Below, in pieces: positions 43,359 to 51,651 of a stretch of 64,000 nt of DNA. The position numbers and the translations under genes are program-made. The notes beneath the pieces are model-generated. The model was not told the origin of the DNA and did not search any database. It saw only the letters and a program-made list of their open reading frames with translations. The DNA is taken from contig CAVYIF010000004.1 of the NCBI GenBank assembly GCA_963768585.1, positions 15,298 to 79,297 on the forward strand. Direction: 5' to 3'. How positions within the stretch are numbered: position 1 is the stretch's first letter; the number at the start of each line of letters is the position of its first letter. Source of the DNA: CAVUNY01 sp963768585. GTDB lineage: Bacteria > Chloroflexota > Anaerolineae > Anaerolineales > Anaerolineaceae.

Positions 43359-43760
43359 ATGCAAGGTTTCCATGAGATTGCGCATACCGCTGATTGGGCT
43401 TTGAGGGTTTGGGCACCTGATCTGTCTGGTCTGCTGGTAGAGGCTGCGTGCGGAATGACTGCATTAATGGATATAGAGTTCAATGGTACCCAATTAGTTC
43501 ATCGCTCAATTGAACTCTTTGCTGAAGATGCCGAGAGCTTGCTGGTGGCGTTCCTATCTGAATTGTTGTTTATTGGTGAAAGCGAAGGCATTGGCTTCTC
43601 ACAGGCTCAATTATCTATACACGGTTGTCAGCTCAATGGTGAGTTGGTATTGCAGCAGATAAAATCACAAAGTAAAGAGATCAAAGCTGTTACTTACCAC
43701 AACCTGGCTATTCATGAAACTGAAAACGGGCTGGAAACGGTGATTGTATTTGATGTTTAG
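43359..43760 (+). CDS. Archease (RtcB activator)
   Basis: The 133-residue protein has the N-terminal FHEIAHTADWALRVWAPDL with the metal-binding Asp/His set, SLLVAFLSELLFIGE in the middle and a C-terminal VIVFDV with terminal-region Asp, as in archeases. Archease speeds guanylylation and turnover of RtcB. I chose ATG at 43359 with GGAAAG upstream, because promoter elements occupy 43328-43339. The rtcB gene follows after 14 bases. Confidence 0.92.
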   Translation: MQGFHEIAHTADWALRVWAPDLSGLLVEAACGMTALMDIEFNGTQLVHRSIELFAEDAESLLVAFLSELLFIGESEGIGFSQAQLSIHGCQLNGELVLQQIKSQSKEIKAVTYHNLAIHETENGLETVIVFDV

Positions 43761-43774
43761 GACAGGAGTTACCC

Positions 43775-45226
43775 ATGATCACACTTAAAAGTTTTACGAA
43801 AATAAGTGAGTATACGTGGGAGATCCCAACTTCTTATCGAAAAGACATGCGGGTTCCCGTTCGTTTTTTTGCGACACGTAAGCTTTTGGAGGCGTCTCTT
43901 AATGATCTTTCCATAGAGCAAGCAATAAATGCTTCGACACTGCCTGGTGTCGTTGGCCGGGTGGTCGTTATGCCCGATATGCACCAGGGTTACGGATTTC
44001 CAATAGGAGGTGTGGCAGCAACCCGCTTCCCGGATGGGGTAATCTCACCGGGAGCGATTGGTTATGACATAAATTGCGGCGTCAGGCTGCTTGCATCAAC
44101 GATTGAGTTAGAGGCAGCAACGCCATTCTTAAGTGACCTGGCAGTCCGCCTGGACCAGGCGTGTCCCAGTGGCGTTGGGAAGAAAGGCGATATTTTTCTT
44201 TCTGGATCGGAATTGGATCAGGTTTGCCGGATGGGCTCAAAATGGGCGTTGAAGAAGGGACTGGCAACCGAACAGGATATCCGGCGTACTGAAGATGAGG
44301 GCTGCTTGCGTGGAGCTGATCCGGCAATGGTGAGCAGCAGGGCAAAAGAGCGGGGAAGACCCCAATTAGGCACTCTGGGATCGGGCAATCATTTTTTAGA
44401 AGTGGATGTAGTCAGGGATATCTACAATTCGGAATTGGCCCAGGTTATGGGTTTGAATGAAGGTTGTATCGTTCTGCAAATTCACTGCGGTTCCAGAGGG
44501 TTTGGCCATCAAATTTGCAGTGATTACGTGAAGCGCTTTCAGAGCGTCGTTCGCCAGTATGATATTCATTTACCCGACCGGGAGTTAGTCTGCGCGCCGC
44601 TCAACTCGAAGGATGGCGAAGCCTATTTGGGAGCAATGCGATCCGCTGCGAACTATGCTTTTGCCAACCGGCAGATTCTGGCGAATTCAGCCAGGAATGT
44701 TTTTGTCGAAATTTTTTCAGGAAAGGTGCACAACCCGGGGTTATATCAAGTTTATGATCTCGCACATAATATTGGTAAAATCGAAACCCATATGGTTGAA
44801 GGTGAAACCATGCAGGTTTGCATCCACCGCAAAGGTGCCACCAGGGCTTTTGGACCCGGAACGCAGGGTCTGCCTCAGGAATTCCAGGCGTCCGGACAGC
44901 CCGTTTTGGTTCCGGGAAGCATGGGTACAGCTTCCTGGGTACTGGCAGGAACTCAACAAAGTATGCTGCAGGCTTTTGGTTCATCCTGCCATGGTGCGGG
45001 GCGCGTACTCAGCCGCAGTAAGGCGAAACAGCAAGTGCAGGGGAATGAATTGCGGACGCGTCTGGCGAGAAAAGGGATTCTGGTGCGTGCCGGCAGCATT
45101 TCAGGACTGGCAGAAGAAGCTCCAGAAGCATATAAAGATGTGGATGCGGTTGTTGAAACGGTCATTGGCGCAGGTATCGCTCAGAAGGTGGTCAGATTGG
45201 AACCTGTTCTGGTAATCAAGGGATAA
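43775..45226 (+). CDS. rtcB: RNA-splicing ligase RtcB
   Basis: The 483-residue GTP- and Mn-dependent ligase joins 2',3'-cyclic phosphate and 5'-OH RNA ends. Metal ligands sit in MPDMHQGYGFPIGG, GYDINCGVRLL, GSGNHFLE and IHCGSRGFGHQ. The guanylylated His is in SSCHGAGRVLSRSKA. Full family length. The adjacent archease makes a complete repair pair. Possible roles are tRNA or rRNA repair after ribotoxin cleavage; no toxin or RtcR-type regulator is adjacent. Confidence 0.97.
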   Translation: MITLKSFTKISEYTWEIPTSYRKDMRVPVRFFATRKLLEASLNDLSIEQAINASTLPGVVGRVVVMPDMHQGYGFPIGGVAATRFPDGVISPGAIGYDINCGVRLLASTIELEAATPFLSDLAVRLDQACPSGVGKKGDIFLSGSELDQVCRMGSKWALKKGLATEQDIRRTEDEGCLRGADPAMVSSRAKERGRPQLGTLGSGNHFLEVDVVRDIYNSELAQVMGLNEGCIVLQIHCGSRGFGHQICSDYVKRFQSVVRQYDIHLPDRELVCAPLNSKDGEAYLGAMRSAANYAFANRQILANSARNVFVEIFSGKVHNPGLYQVYDLAHNIGKIETHMVEGETMQVCIHRKGATRAFGPGTQGLPQEFQASGQPVLVPGSMGTASWVLAGTQQSMLQAFGSSCHGAGRVLSRSKAKQQVQGNELRTRLARKGILVRAGSISGLAEEAPEAYKDVDAVVETVIGAGIAQKVVRLEPVLVIKG

Positions 45227-45252
45227 TCTCAGGCGCTCGTTTGATTTGATGG

Positions 45253-45756
45253 CTACTCATCGTCCGCAAAGGATCCCTCGGGTAGCGGTGAGGCGATCTC
45301 CGCCAGACGGGCATGGGTCAACTCAAGCAGCGATTTGGTCGATATGCGGATATTCAGGCCTCGCTGCCCCCCTGATATGTGAATTTGCGCATATTTTTCA
45401 GCGCTGACATGGACCAGTACCTGAAAACCCTTGTTAATCAGGGCCAATGGGGATATTCCACCAGCTTGCAAGCCTGTCAGCTGCTCTGCTTCACGCTGGG
45501 TGGGCAGGTGAACTTTTTTCTCGTTTACAGTGGCGGCAATCGCTTTCAAATTTGCCCGGCAGTCCCCTGGAATAACGGCCAGGATTGGTTTTCCAGGTTT
45601 TTCCCGGAAGATAACGATCGTTTTAAATACCTGGTTGAGGGGTACATTAAGTTGCCGGGATGTTTCCAGTGCACCCAGTTTTTCTGCGGGTAATTCAAAC
45701 GCCGTAAAATTTACTTTTTTACTTTCAAGGAACCGGGTTACGTTATTCGTTACCAT
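45253..45756 (-). CDS. ybaK: Cys-tRNA(Pro)/Cys-tRNA(Cys) deacylase
   Basis: The 167-residue YbaK/EbsC-type editing protein has a VFKTIVIF segment with the key Lys, LAVIPGDCRANLKAIA, and LTGLQAGGISPLAL, matching the family order. It hydrolyses mischarged Cys-tRNA(Pro). The start codon has GAGAG upstream and lies ten bases after the stop of the PHP gene, so the two may share a transcript. Confidence 0.92.
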   Translation of the reverse strand: MVTNNVTRFLESKKVNFTAFELPAEKLGALETSRQLNVPLNQVFKTIVIFREKPGKPILAVIPGDCRANLKAIAATVNEKKVHLPTQREAEQLTGLQAGGISPLALINKGFQVLVHVSAEKYAQIHISGGQRGLNIRISTKSLLELTHARLAEIASPLPEGSFADDE

Positions 45757-45766
45757 CTCTCATCTT

Positions 45767-46834
45767 TCACGAAGGACGCACATAGATCGGATTGCTGAAA
45801 ATCCAGCCCCTGCGCTTACCTAAAAATTGAATATAACATTCTACCCGGTACACGCCGGGCTGGTTAACAATGTGGGTGATAAATTCCCGTTCTCGCCATA
45901 TTTTTAGGGGCTGCCCATCACATAGCAAACGGCATTCCACTGCCAGGGGAAGGCGAATTTGAAAGGTGATGCCATCTTCAAGTGCAATTTCATCACCCAT
46001 CCAGGCGGTCTGGTTGCGACCCCGCGCAGTAAAATTAAAACCCTTCGTGGATGCAGGAAGATCATAACCGACAAATGCCCGACCTTGCCGGAGCGCATCC
46101 AGAATCATTCGCCGGTCGGTAAATACGTCATTCCCGAGGGGTTCAGGAGTGTATAGATGGGTGTTCACAGTACGAAAATGGAACTCATATGGAAACAGTG
46201 TGCGCCGGATGGGCCCTAAGCGCATTGGCAGTGCATGCGCATCGGCGCCGCCAATTGCCACGACCTTGCCGCCGCGGCTGAGTAAATCATCCCAGCGTTT
46301 AAGCGTAGGCAGGAGTGGTCCGTGGGGCATAAATTGTGGAAAGAAGGCATAGAAAACACCATCGAGGTAATTATGAACGACGTTTTTTAACTCACTTAAT
46401 CCATTCCATAATTCAATGCCGGTGTAACCCTTTACATCCCAACTAACCCAACTGAGATCTTCTTCACCAAATGCCAGGAGTTCAGGGTCTACTGGATGGG
46501 CTATGAAGGCCAACCCTCCGGCCAAGTTGGCCTGGGTAATCAAATTCTGGGGTTCGGCAGCAAACGTGCACAGCTCTTTGGCGGCCCCATATACCAGGAG
46601 ATGGTTTTTTTGGGGATCTCGATGAACATCATGCACTTCTTCTCCCACCATCAATAACAGTTTGTGGTCACCGTCCTGAAAGTATTGATCGAGGCCATTG
46701 ATATAAATATTGTGATCAGTCGTGATGATGACGTCCAATCCTGCTTTAAGTGCGGCCTGGGCGATAGAAGCATGGGTGGCATGCCCGTCGGAGTATGTAG
46801 TGTGCATATGAAGGTTGGCAATGAGTTCATTCAT
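45767..46834 (-). CDS. PHP-domain metal-dependent phosphoesterase-like protein
   Basis: About 355 residues. The N-terminal PHP domain has NLHMHTTYSDG and IITTDHNIY, then GEEVHD and FIAHPVDPEL, which supply the His/Asp/Glu metal ligands, and a later GGADAHAL. The last 100 residues form a beta-rich domain (TARGRNQTAWMGDEI, GVYRVECYIQF) resembling the C-terminal part of similar CehA-like proteins. Substrate unknown; PHP proteins hydrolyse phosphate esters. I chose ATG at 46834; ATG at 46852 is possible. The secG promoter overlaps this start. Confidence 0.85.
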   Translation of the reverse strand: MNELIANLHMHTTYSDGHATHASIAQAALKAGLDVIITTDHNIYINGLDQYFQDGDHKLLLMVGEEVHDVHRDPQKNHLLVYGAAKELCTFAAEPQNLITQANLAGGLAFIAHPVDPELLAFGEEDLSWVSWDVKGYTGIELWNGLSELKNVVHNYLDGVFYAFFPQFMPHGPLLPTLKRWDDLLSRGGKVVAIGGADAHALPMRLGPIRRTLFPYEFHFRTVNTHLYTPEPLGNDVFTDRRMILDALRQGRAFVGYDLPASTKGFNFTARGRNQTAWMGDEIALEDGITFQIRLPLAVECRLLCDGQPLKIWREREFITHIVNQPGVYRVECYIQFLGKRRGWIFSNPIYVRPS

Positions 46835-46839
46835 TAACG

Positions 46840-46869
46840 TTGACGATTCCATGGAAACAAAGGTATAAT
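46840..46869 (+). promoter_or_regulatory. Promoter of secG
   Basis: TTGACG (46840-46845) and TATAAT (46864-46869) are separated by 18 bases. The start would be near 46876, followed by TAGGAGG before the secG GTG. Confidence 0.75.
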
Positions 46870-46896
46870 CGAATTTGCTTTTTATAGGAGGATAAC

Positions 46897-47127
46897 GTGG
46901 AACTTCGAAGCTATTTCGACATAGCACTAATTATAAATTCGATTGCGTTGATTATAAGCGTAGTTTTACAAAACAAAGGTGTTGGATTGGGTGGCTTGAC
47001 CGGTGGGGATAGCGGGGCTGTTTTTACAGCCCGTCGTGGAATTGAAAAAACCCTTTTCTATATCACCATTGGTTTGGCTGTGCTCTTCTTTATACTGACC
47101 ATTGTTACGGTCATCATCAGTAAATAA
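46897..47127 (+). CDS. secG: Protein translocase subunit SecG
   Basis: The 76-residue protein has two helices (about 5-23 and 52-73) joined by the cytoplasmic loop QNKGVGLGGLTGGDSGAVFTARRGIEK, characteristic of SecG. It assists SecYEG-mediated export. The start is GTG at 46897 with TAGGAGG six bases before it. A sigma-70-type promoter precedes it and a terminator follows, so it is monocistronic. Confidence 0.93.
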   Translation: MELRSYFDIALIINSIALIISVVLQNKGVGLGGLTGGDSGAVFTARRGIEKTLFYITIGLAVLFFILTIVTVIISK

Positions 47128-47164
47128 ACCTTGGAGCGCGTTCGCTCAAAAGAAAATTCAAATG

Positions 47165-47197
47165 GGGCGACTCACCTTCGGGGGAGTTGCCTTTTTT
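47165..47197 (+). terminator. Terminator after secG
   Basis: The stem GGCGACTC/GAGTTGCC (47166-47173 and 47184-47191, one G-T pair) with a ten-base loop is followed by TTTTTT. It lies only about 14 bases before the ATG of the next gene. Confidence 0.72.
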
Positions 47198-47210
47198 AAA
47201 TTCAAAACTT

Positions 47211-48899
47211 ATGAAAAAATTGCGTTGGCAATTAATAATTATTTTTATAACCGGGTTAGTCGTCGGTGCTTTGCTGCTTAGTGAGCAGCCTACACCCACT
47301 CAAATTGCTGCTACACCTGTGCCAGAAACTGGTGGTATCTATACAGAAGCGTTGATCGGATCAATGCAGCGATTGAATCCTGTGTTGGATTTTTATAACC
47401 AGCCAGACCATGATATTGACCGGTTAATTTTTAGCAGTCTGCTTAAGTTTGATTCGCGCGGTCTACCCCAACCCGATATTGCCGAATCCTGGGCGGTTTC
47501 AAAGGATGGCACCGTATATAATTTTCTCCTCTATGCAAATGCAAAATGGCAAGACGGTGCGCCGGTAACGGCGGATGATGTTGTTTTCACTGTGGATTTG
47601 TTAAAAAATGGGGGGGATTATGTCCCCAAGGATTTGCAGGTGCTTTGGAAAGATGTTGAGGTCGAAGCAGTCAATGAAAATTGGGTCCAATTTCGCCTGC
47701 CAGAACCTTTTGCCCCTTTCCAGGACTACTTGACCTTTGGCATTTTACCCAAGCACCTTTTTGAAGGCCAGAATATTGATGAGATCGCCAATTCGCAAAT
47801 AAATCTCAAACCAATCGGAAGTGGGCCATACCGGGTAGATCAGATTGATACTGATAATGGACAAATCAGTGGGGTGACTCTCTCAATTTCCGACAGTTAT
47901 TACAAGGATAAACCTTTTATTGAGCAGTTCGTATTTGAATATTATCCTGACAGCCAGGCTGCATATGATGCTTATCAATCCGGAAAGGTGATGGGGATCA
48001 GCCATGTTAGCCAGGATATTTTGGAACAGGTGTTGGCGAATACAGATCTTTCTGTATATTCAGGCAGAATGCCTGAAATGTATTTAGTCTTGTTTAATTT
48101 GAAAGATCCTCAGGCTACTTTTTTAAACGAACCGGCTGTTCGCAGAGCGTTAATGGCAGGTCTAAACCGGCCTTTGATGATCAACCGGATTTTAAATGGG
48201 CAGGCGGTGATAGCAAATGGGGTGATTATGCCTGATAGTTGGGCTTTTTATCCAGACAGCGAGGTTTTTTCCTACGCGCCGGTTGATGCGCAAAAGCAGT
48301 TAAAGGATGCTGGTTATGTGTCTTCCGGGGATGCCGGTTCAATCCGACAGAAGGATGATACCCCCATGTCCTTTGAATTAATTTATCCTGATGACGACAC
48401 ATTTAAGGCTCTCGCCCAGCAAATTGTAAAAGATTGGGGAAATATTGGGGTAGAAGTGACCGCCAACCCTTTGCCTTATAATCAACTGTTGGACCGTCTG
48501 GATCAACGCAACTATCAAGCTGCGTTGATCACTCTCAATCTGACCAATGCATACGATCCGGACCCATATCCATTTTGGGATCAAGCTCAAATGACCGGAG
48601 GGCAGAATTACACGCAATGGGACAACCGTATGGCCAGCGAACTTCTGGAACAGGCTCGATTAACGGTCGATCTGCAAGAGAGAATTCGATTGTACCGGAA
48701 TTTTCAGGTACTTTTTGCGCAAGAATTGCCCGCCCTGCCCCTGTTTTATCCCGTATATACATATGCAGTGGATCAACAGGTGCAAGGCGTAAGGATGGGC
48801 CCTCTGTTTGATCCCAGCGACCGGTTTGCGACCGTGACCAAATGGTTTCTGGTGGCGAAAAGGCCCACGAATTCACCTACTTTGACTCCCACTCCTTAG
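47211..48899 (+). CDS. ABC transporter substrate-binding protein, family 5 (peptide/nickel type)
   Basis: The 562-residue exported protein has an N-terminal helix (about 6-27) without a lipobox Cys, so it is probably anchored by this helix. The SBP_bac_5 domain runs from about 45 to 540, with IAESWAVSKDGTVYNFLL, WQDGAPVTADDVVFTVDLL, IGSGPYRV and AVRRALMAGLNRPLMI. It binds peptides or oligosaccharides for an importer. ATG at 47211 is directly after the secG terminator and has no clear ribosome site. The permease pair at 11.8-13.8 kb is a possible partner. Confidence 0.9.
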   Translation: MKKLRWQLIIIFITGLVVGALLLSEQPTPTQIAATPVPETGGIYTEALIGSMQRLNPVLDFYNQPDHDIDRLIFSSLLKFDSRGLPQPDIAESWAVSKDGTVYNFLLYANAKWQDGAPVTADDVVFTVDLLKNGGDYVPKDLQVLWKDVEVEAVNENWVQFRLPEPFAPFQDYLTFGILPKHLFEGQNIDEIANSQINLKPIGSGPYRVDQIDTDNGQISGVTLSISDSYYKDKPFIEQFVFEYYPDSQAAYDAYQSGKVMGISHVSQDILEQVLANTDLSVYSGRMPEMYLVLFNLKDPQATFLNEPAVRRALMAGLNRPLMINRILNGQAVIANGVIMPDSWAFYPDSEVFSYAPVDAQKQLKDAGYVSSGDAGSIRQKDDTPMSFELIYPDDDTFKALAQQIVKDWGNIGVEVTANPLPYNQLLDRLDQRNYQAALITLNLTNAYDPDPYPFWDQAQMTGGQNYTQWDNRMASELLEQARLTVDLQERIRLYRNFQVLFAQELPALPLFYPVYTYAVDQQVQGVRMGPLFDPSDRFATVTKWFLVAKRPTNSPTLTPTP

Positions 48900-48914
48900 C
48901 TGCAAAATAAATTA

Positions 48915-48928
48915 CCTCCGAGTGGAGG
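48915..48928 (+). promoter_or_regulatory. Hairpin covering the ribosome site of the next gene
   Basis: CCTCC (48915-48919), loop GAGT and GGAGG (48924-48928) can pair. The GGAGG is the Shine-Dalgarno sequence for the ATG at 48935, so the hairpin could limit translation. It is short and may be chance. Confidence 0.3.
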
Positions 48929-48934
48929 GGGTAT

Positions 48935-49492
48935 ATGCCAGAGTTTTCGGAAGAACGAGCATATCTCATCGCTGCTGCGGATGAATTAGAGGATTATCTG
49001 CTTTCCAGAGCAGATACCTGGCGCCTGGCCGGTCCTGAATCATTTCCGCCGCTCACCCCCGGGTATGTGTTATTCACAATGAAACGTATGGCTGAAGTAA
49101 ATCCTTCCGATGGCGCATTTGGGGAGGTCCAAATAGCGTTCGATAAAGTAGAAAAAGTTTGCCGGCGCTGGAATTCAGCCTGGAAAAAGCGGGTCAAACA
49201 AGAAATCCCCCGGCGTTTGCGATTATGGTCGAATTATCTGGATGACCTTGTGCTAACCAGAAGCCAGGCTCATCAAGAATTCTATTGGAACGTTCGTTGG
49301 CGGGTCATGCTCACTTTATTAATAGCAGAAATCGGTGATCTGGACCCGGAAATGAGCCAATGGTTGGACCTTCTGGATACGAGGCTGCGCGCTGTATCCC
49401 ACCCAGGTCCTTTTGTTTGGGATCAGCTATTAGAAAGTGCTTTTAATCGGTCCGATTTCTGGTTTCTATACTTGGAAATCTCCCAGTCATAA
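48935..49492 (+). CDS. Hypothetical protein
   Basis: The 185-residue protein is soluble, helical and rich in Trp and Arg, with WNSAWKKRVKQEIPRRLRLW in the middle and WLDLLDTRLRAVSHPGPFVW near the end. There are no transmembrane segments or recognisable motifs. GGAGGGGG precedes the ATG. The cobalamin adenosyltransferase gene starts 14 bases after its stop, so the two are probably co-transcribed. I do not recognise the family. Confidence 0.78.
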   Translation: MPEFSEERAYLIAAADELEDYLLSRADTWRLAGPESFPPLTPGYVLFTMKRMAEVNPSDGAFGEVQIAFDKVEKVCRRWNSAWKKRVKQEIPRRLRLWSNYLDDLVLTRSQAHQEFYWNVRWRVMLTLLIAEIGDLDPEMSQWLDLLDTRLRAVSHPGPFVWDQLLESAFNRSDFWFLYLEISQS

Positions 49493-49506
49493 CGAAAGGA
49501 TTGCCC

Positions 49507-50058
49507 ATGCCTTCTTTTTTTTCGCGCTCCGGAGACGATGGATATACCGGCCTGCTTGGCGAGGGCCGAGTGGCGAAATACGATTTACTGCCTGAAACGC
49601 TGGGCACATTGGATGAAGCCTCCGCAGCCATAGGTTTAAGCCGGGTGCATTGCAAGGTGCCAGAAAGCAATCCTATTTTGATTACGATACAACGCCATTT
49701 ATATGGAATCATGGCCGAAGCGGCGGCTACACCAGAAAATGCTGCGAAATTTCACGCGATTGATGAATCACATGTGAAATGGTTAGAGGAGCAAATCGTT
49801 CAATTGGAAAAAACCGTTGAAGTTCCCAAAGAATTCATTCTCCCAGGAGATTCTCATGCTGGTGCGGCACTGGATCTGGCGAGGACAATCGTGCGCCGTG
49901 CTGAACGCCGGGTAGCCGATTTGCTGCATCGGGGGGATATTTCTAATCCGGATATTTTACGCTACTTGAACCGGTTGTCATCCTATATTTTTATCCTGGA
50001 ACTGCGAGAAAATCAGGCGGTTGGAAAGGAAAATCCCACATTGGCAAAAGAAGAATAA
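49507..50058 (+). CDS. Cob(I)yrinic acid a,c-diamide adenosyltransferase, PduO type
   Basis: The 183-residue trimeric enzyme has the N-terminal RSGDDGYTGLLGEGRVAKYD (ATP-binding, normally TktGDxGtT), GTLDEASAAIGLSR, and ARTIVRRAERRV with YLNRLSSYIFILELRENQ. It transfers adenosine from ATP to cobalt, making adenosylcobalamin. ATG at 49507 has AAAGGA six bases upstream. No cobalamin biosynthesis cluster or B12-dependent enzyme is in the window. Confidence 0.9.
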   Translation: MPSFFSRSGDDGYTGLLGEGRVAKYDLLPETLGTLDEASAAIGLSRVHCKVPESNPILITIQRHLYGIMAEAAATPENAAKFHAIDESHVKWLEEQIVQLEKTVEVPKEFILPGDSHAGAALDLARTIVRRAERRVADLLHRGDISNPDILRYLNRLSSYIFILELRENQAVGKENPTLAKEE

Positions 50059-50059
50059 T

Positions 50060-50761
50060 ATGACAGGAACGATCATCAACATCATCACTGTGACCATTGG
50101 AAGTATTCTAGGGACTTCCCTCGGGAGGCGATTTCCAGAGAGGATCCGTCAGACCGTCGTTGCTGGATTAGGGCTTTTTACATTTGGACTGGGCATCCAA
50201 ATGTTTCTCAAAACAGAGGACATTCTGGTTGTTTTGGGTAGTTTGTTGATCGGGGCTTTATTGGGTGAATGGTGGAAAATTGAAGACGGCCTGCAGTCAT
50301 TTGGTAAATGGTTGGAGTTGAAGCTGATGAAAGGGGGAGATGAAGAACAGGCCAGGTTCATTAAAGGATTCTTGACGGCCTCATTAGTCTTTTGCGTCGG
50401 CCCTATGACCATCCTTGGCTCAGTTGAAGATGGGTTGACCGGCACTTATAAAATTCTGGCGGTCAAAGCCACATTAGACGGTTTTGCTTCACTGGCTTTC
50501 TCCTCCAGTCTGGGCATTGGCGTGCTTTTTTCTGTCTTGCCGATGTTGTTATATCAGGGCGGGATTACGCTGATGGCTTCTCAGGTCCAATCAGTGGTCA
50601 CCACTTCGATGATGAATGAAATGAGCGCAGTGGGTGGGCTGATCTTAATGGCGATTGCGATTAGTGGATTGCTAGAAATAAAACCGATCCGATCGGGGAA
50701 TTTTCTGCCGGCGCTGCTGGTTGCGCCAGGGATTGTAGCACTGCTTAGTTTGCTGACATAA
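50060..50761 (+). CDS. DUF554 family membrane protein (YqgA-like)
   Basis: The 233-residue protein has six to seven helices, beginning TGTIINIITVTIGSILGTSLG. It has LLIGALLGEWWKIEDGLQ and the conserved FLTASLVFCVGPMTILGSVEDGLTG followed by KATLDGFASLAFSSSLG, the DUF554 signature. The function is unknown; a transport role is suggested by topology. It starts two bases after the stop of the adenosyltransferase gene and ends the small operon. Confidence 0.92.
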   Translation: MTGTIINIITVTIGSILGTSLGRRFPERIRQTVVAGLGLFTFGLGIQMFLKTEDILVVLGSLLIGALLGEWWKIEDGLQSFGKWLELKLMKGGDEEQARFIKGFLTASLVFCVGPMTILGSVEDGLTGTYKILAVKATLDGFASLAFSSSLGIGVLFSVLPMLLYQGGITLMASQVQSVVTTSMMNEMSAVGGLILMAIAISGLLEIKPIRSGNFLPALLVAPGIVALLSLLT

Positions 50762-50770
50762 ATAAAAATC

Positions 50771-50812
50771 AGGGGTAGATTTGATGAGTATCGTTCCATC
50801 AAATCTACCCCT
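50771..50812 (-). terminator. Terminator between the DUF554 and DsbA-like genes
   Basis: A perfect 16-base-pair stem (50771-50786 and 50797-50812) has a ten-base loop. Leftward it is followed by GATTTTTATT, so it suits the DsbA-like gene best. It may also stop rightward transcription less efficiently. Confidence 0.72.
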
Positions 50813-50833
50813 AAAGCCGGTTTTGGACCAGTA

Positions 50834-51571
50834 TTATTTGGTGGCTGTGGAAATGGGTGTTGAGGCAGCCTGAGCGTTTACCTCGGATTCGATGACAGCC
50901 GTGACGGTATCCGCGTACACCAGGCGTCCGTTCACCAGGAATGAAGGTGTGCGATCGATGCCCTTACTCTTGCCGTAATTCAGCTCATCCTGTACTTTCT
51001 GTTTATATTTCTCCGAATCGAGACAGGCTTTGAACTGGGTAGTATCCAGATTCAGGTTCTTTGCAAATTCAACCAGCCTGGCGGTGCTAAACCAACCCTG
51101 GTTTTCACCTCTTTGATTGACATAAAGCGTATCGTGATACTCCCAGAATTTCCCTTGGTCGTCTGCGCAATATGCAGCCTCTGCTGCGGCGACTGATTCC
51201 GGACCCAGAAAACTAAATGGGACAAATTTAAAGTAAATTTTTCCAGTGGAAACAAAATTCTTTACAATGTTTGGCTCATAATCGTTAAAGAAATTGGCAC
51301 AAGCAGGGCATTGGAAATCTGCGAATTCTTCGACGACGACTTTAGCATCAGGATTTCCCATGTTGGTTCCGTTTTCCAACGGCCGGTTATTAATTTGCTT
51401 GGGTAGTAAATTTGGCAGTACAAGCAAGACTACCAGAACTACAGCAGCCAGACTGATGAGTAATATTGGTACAAGCTGCTTCCTCCTCTGTTCACGCTTG
51501 CGCCGGGATTTAATTTCTTCCCGCCTGCTCTTTTCACCAGATCGTTTTTTTGGCGATTCACTTCTCGGCAT
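50834..51571 (-). CDS. Membrane-anchored DsbA/BdbD-like thiol oxidoreductase
   Basis: The 245-residue protein has a very basic N-terminus (Lys/Arg-rich, 1-31), one helix (about 33-53) and an extracytoplasmic thioredoxin-fold domain. This has FADFQCPACANFF (Cys88, Cys91), an inserted helical domain and cis-Pro in RTPSFLVNG. It likely forms disulfides in exported proteins. The anchor plus CPAC fits Gram-positive-type BdbD proteins. No DsbB/VKOR partner is adjacent. Confidence 0.92.
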   Translation of the reverse strand: MPRSESPKKRSGEKSRREEIKSRRKREQRRKQLVPILLISLAAVVLVVLLVLPNLLPKQINNRPLENGTNMGNPDAKVVVEEFADFQCPACANFFNDYEPNIVKNFVSTGKIYFKFVPFSFLGPESVAAAEAAYCADDQGKFWEYHDTLYVNQRGENQGWFSTARLVEFAKNLNLDTTQFKACLDSEKYKQKVQDELNYGKSKGIDRTPSFLVNGRLVYADTVTAVIESEVNAQAASTPISTATK

Positions 51572-51651
51572 GTGTATTCTCCATGTTTTTTGTTTGACAG
51601 GAGATCATTTTATCCGGCTTTTCTAATATTTACGAAAACTCTAAACCTTTT

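Noticed and set aside
44613..45215. 200-codon plus-strand frame within rtcB
   Set aside because: It is a second frame inside a highly conserved gene, with no ribosome site or family resemblance.
49400..49510. Cobalamin riboswitch upstream of the adenosyltransferase
   Set aside because: The upstream sequence is coding, only 14 bases separate the genes, and no B12-box is visible.
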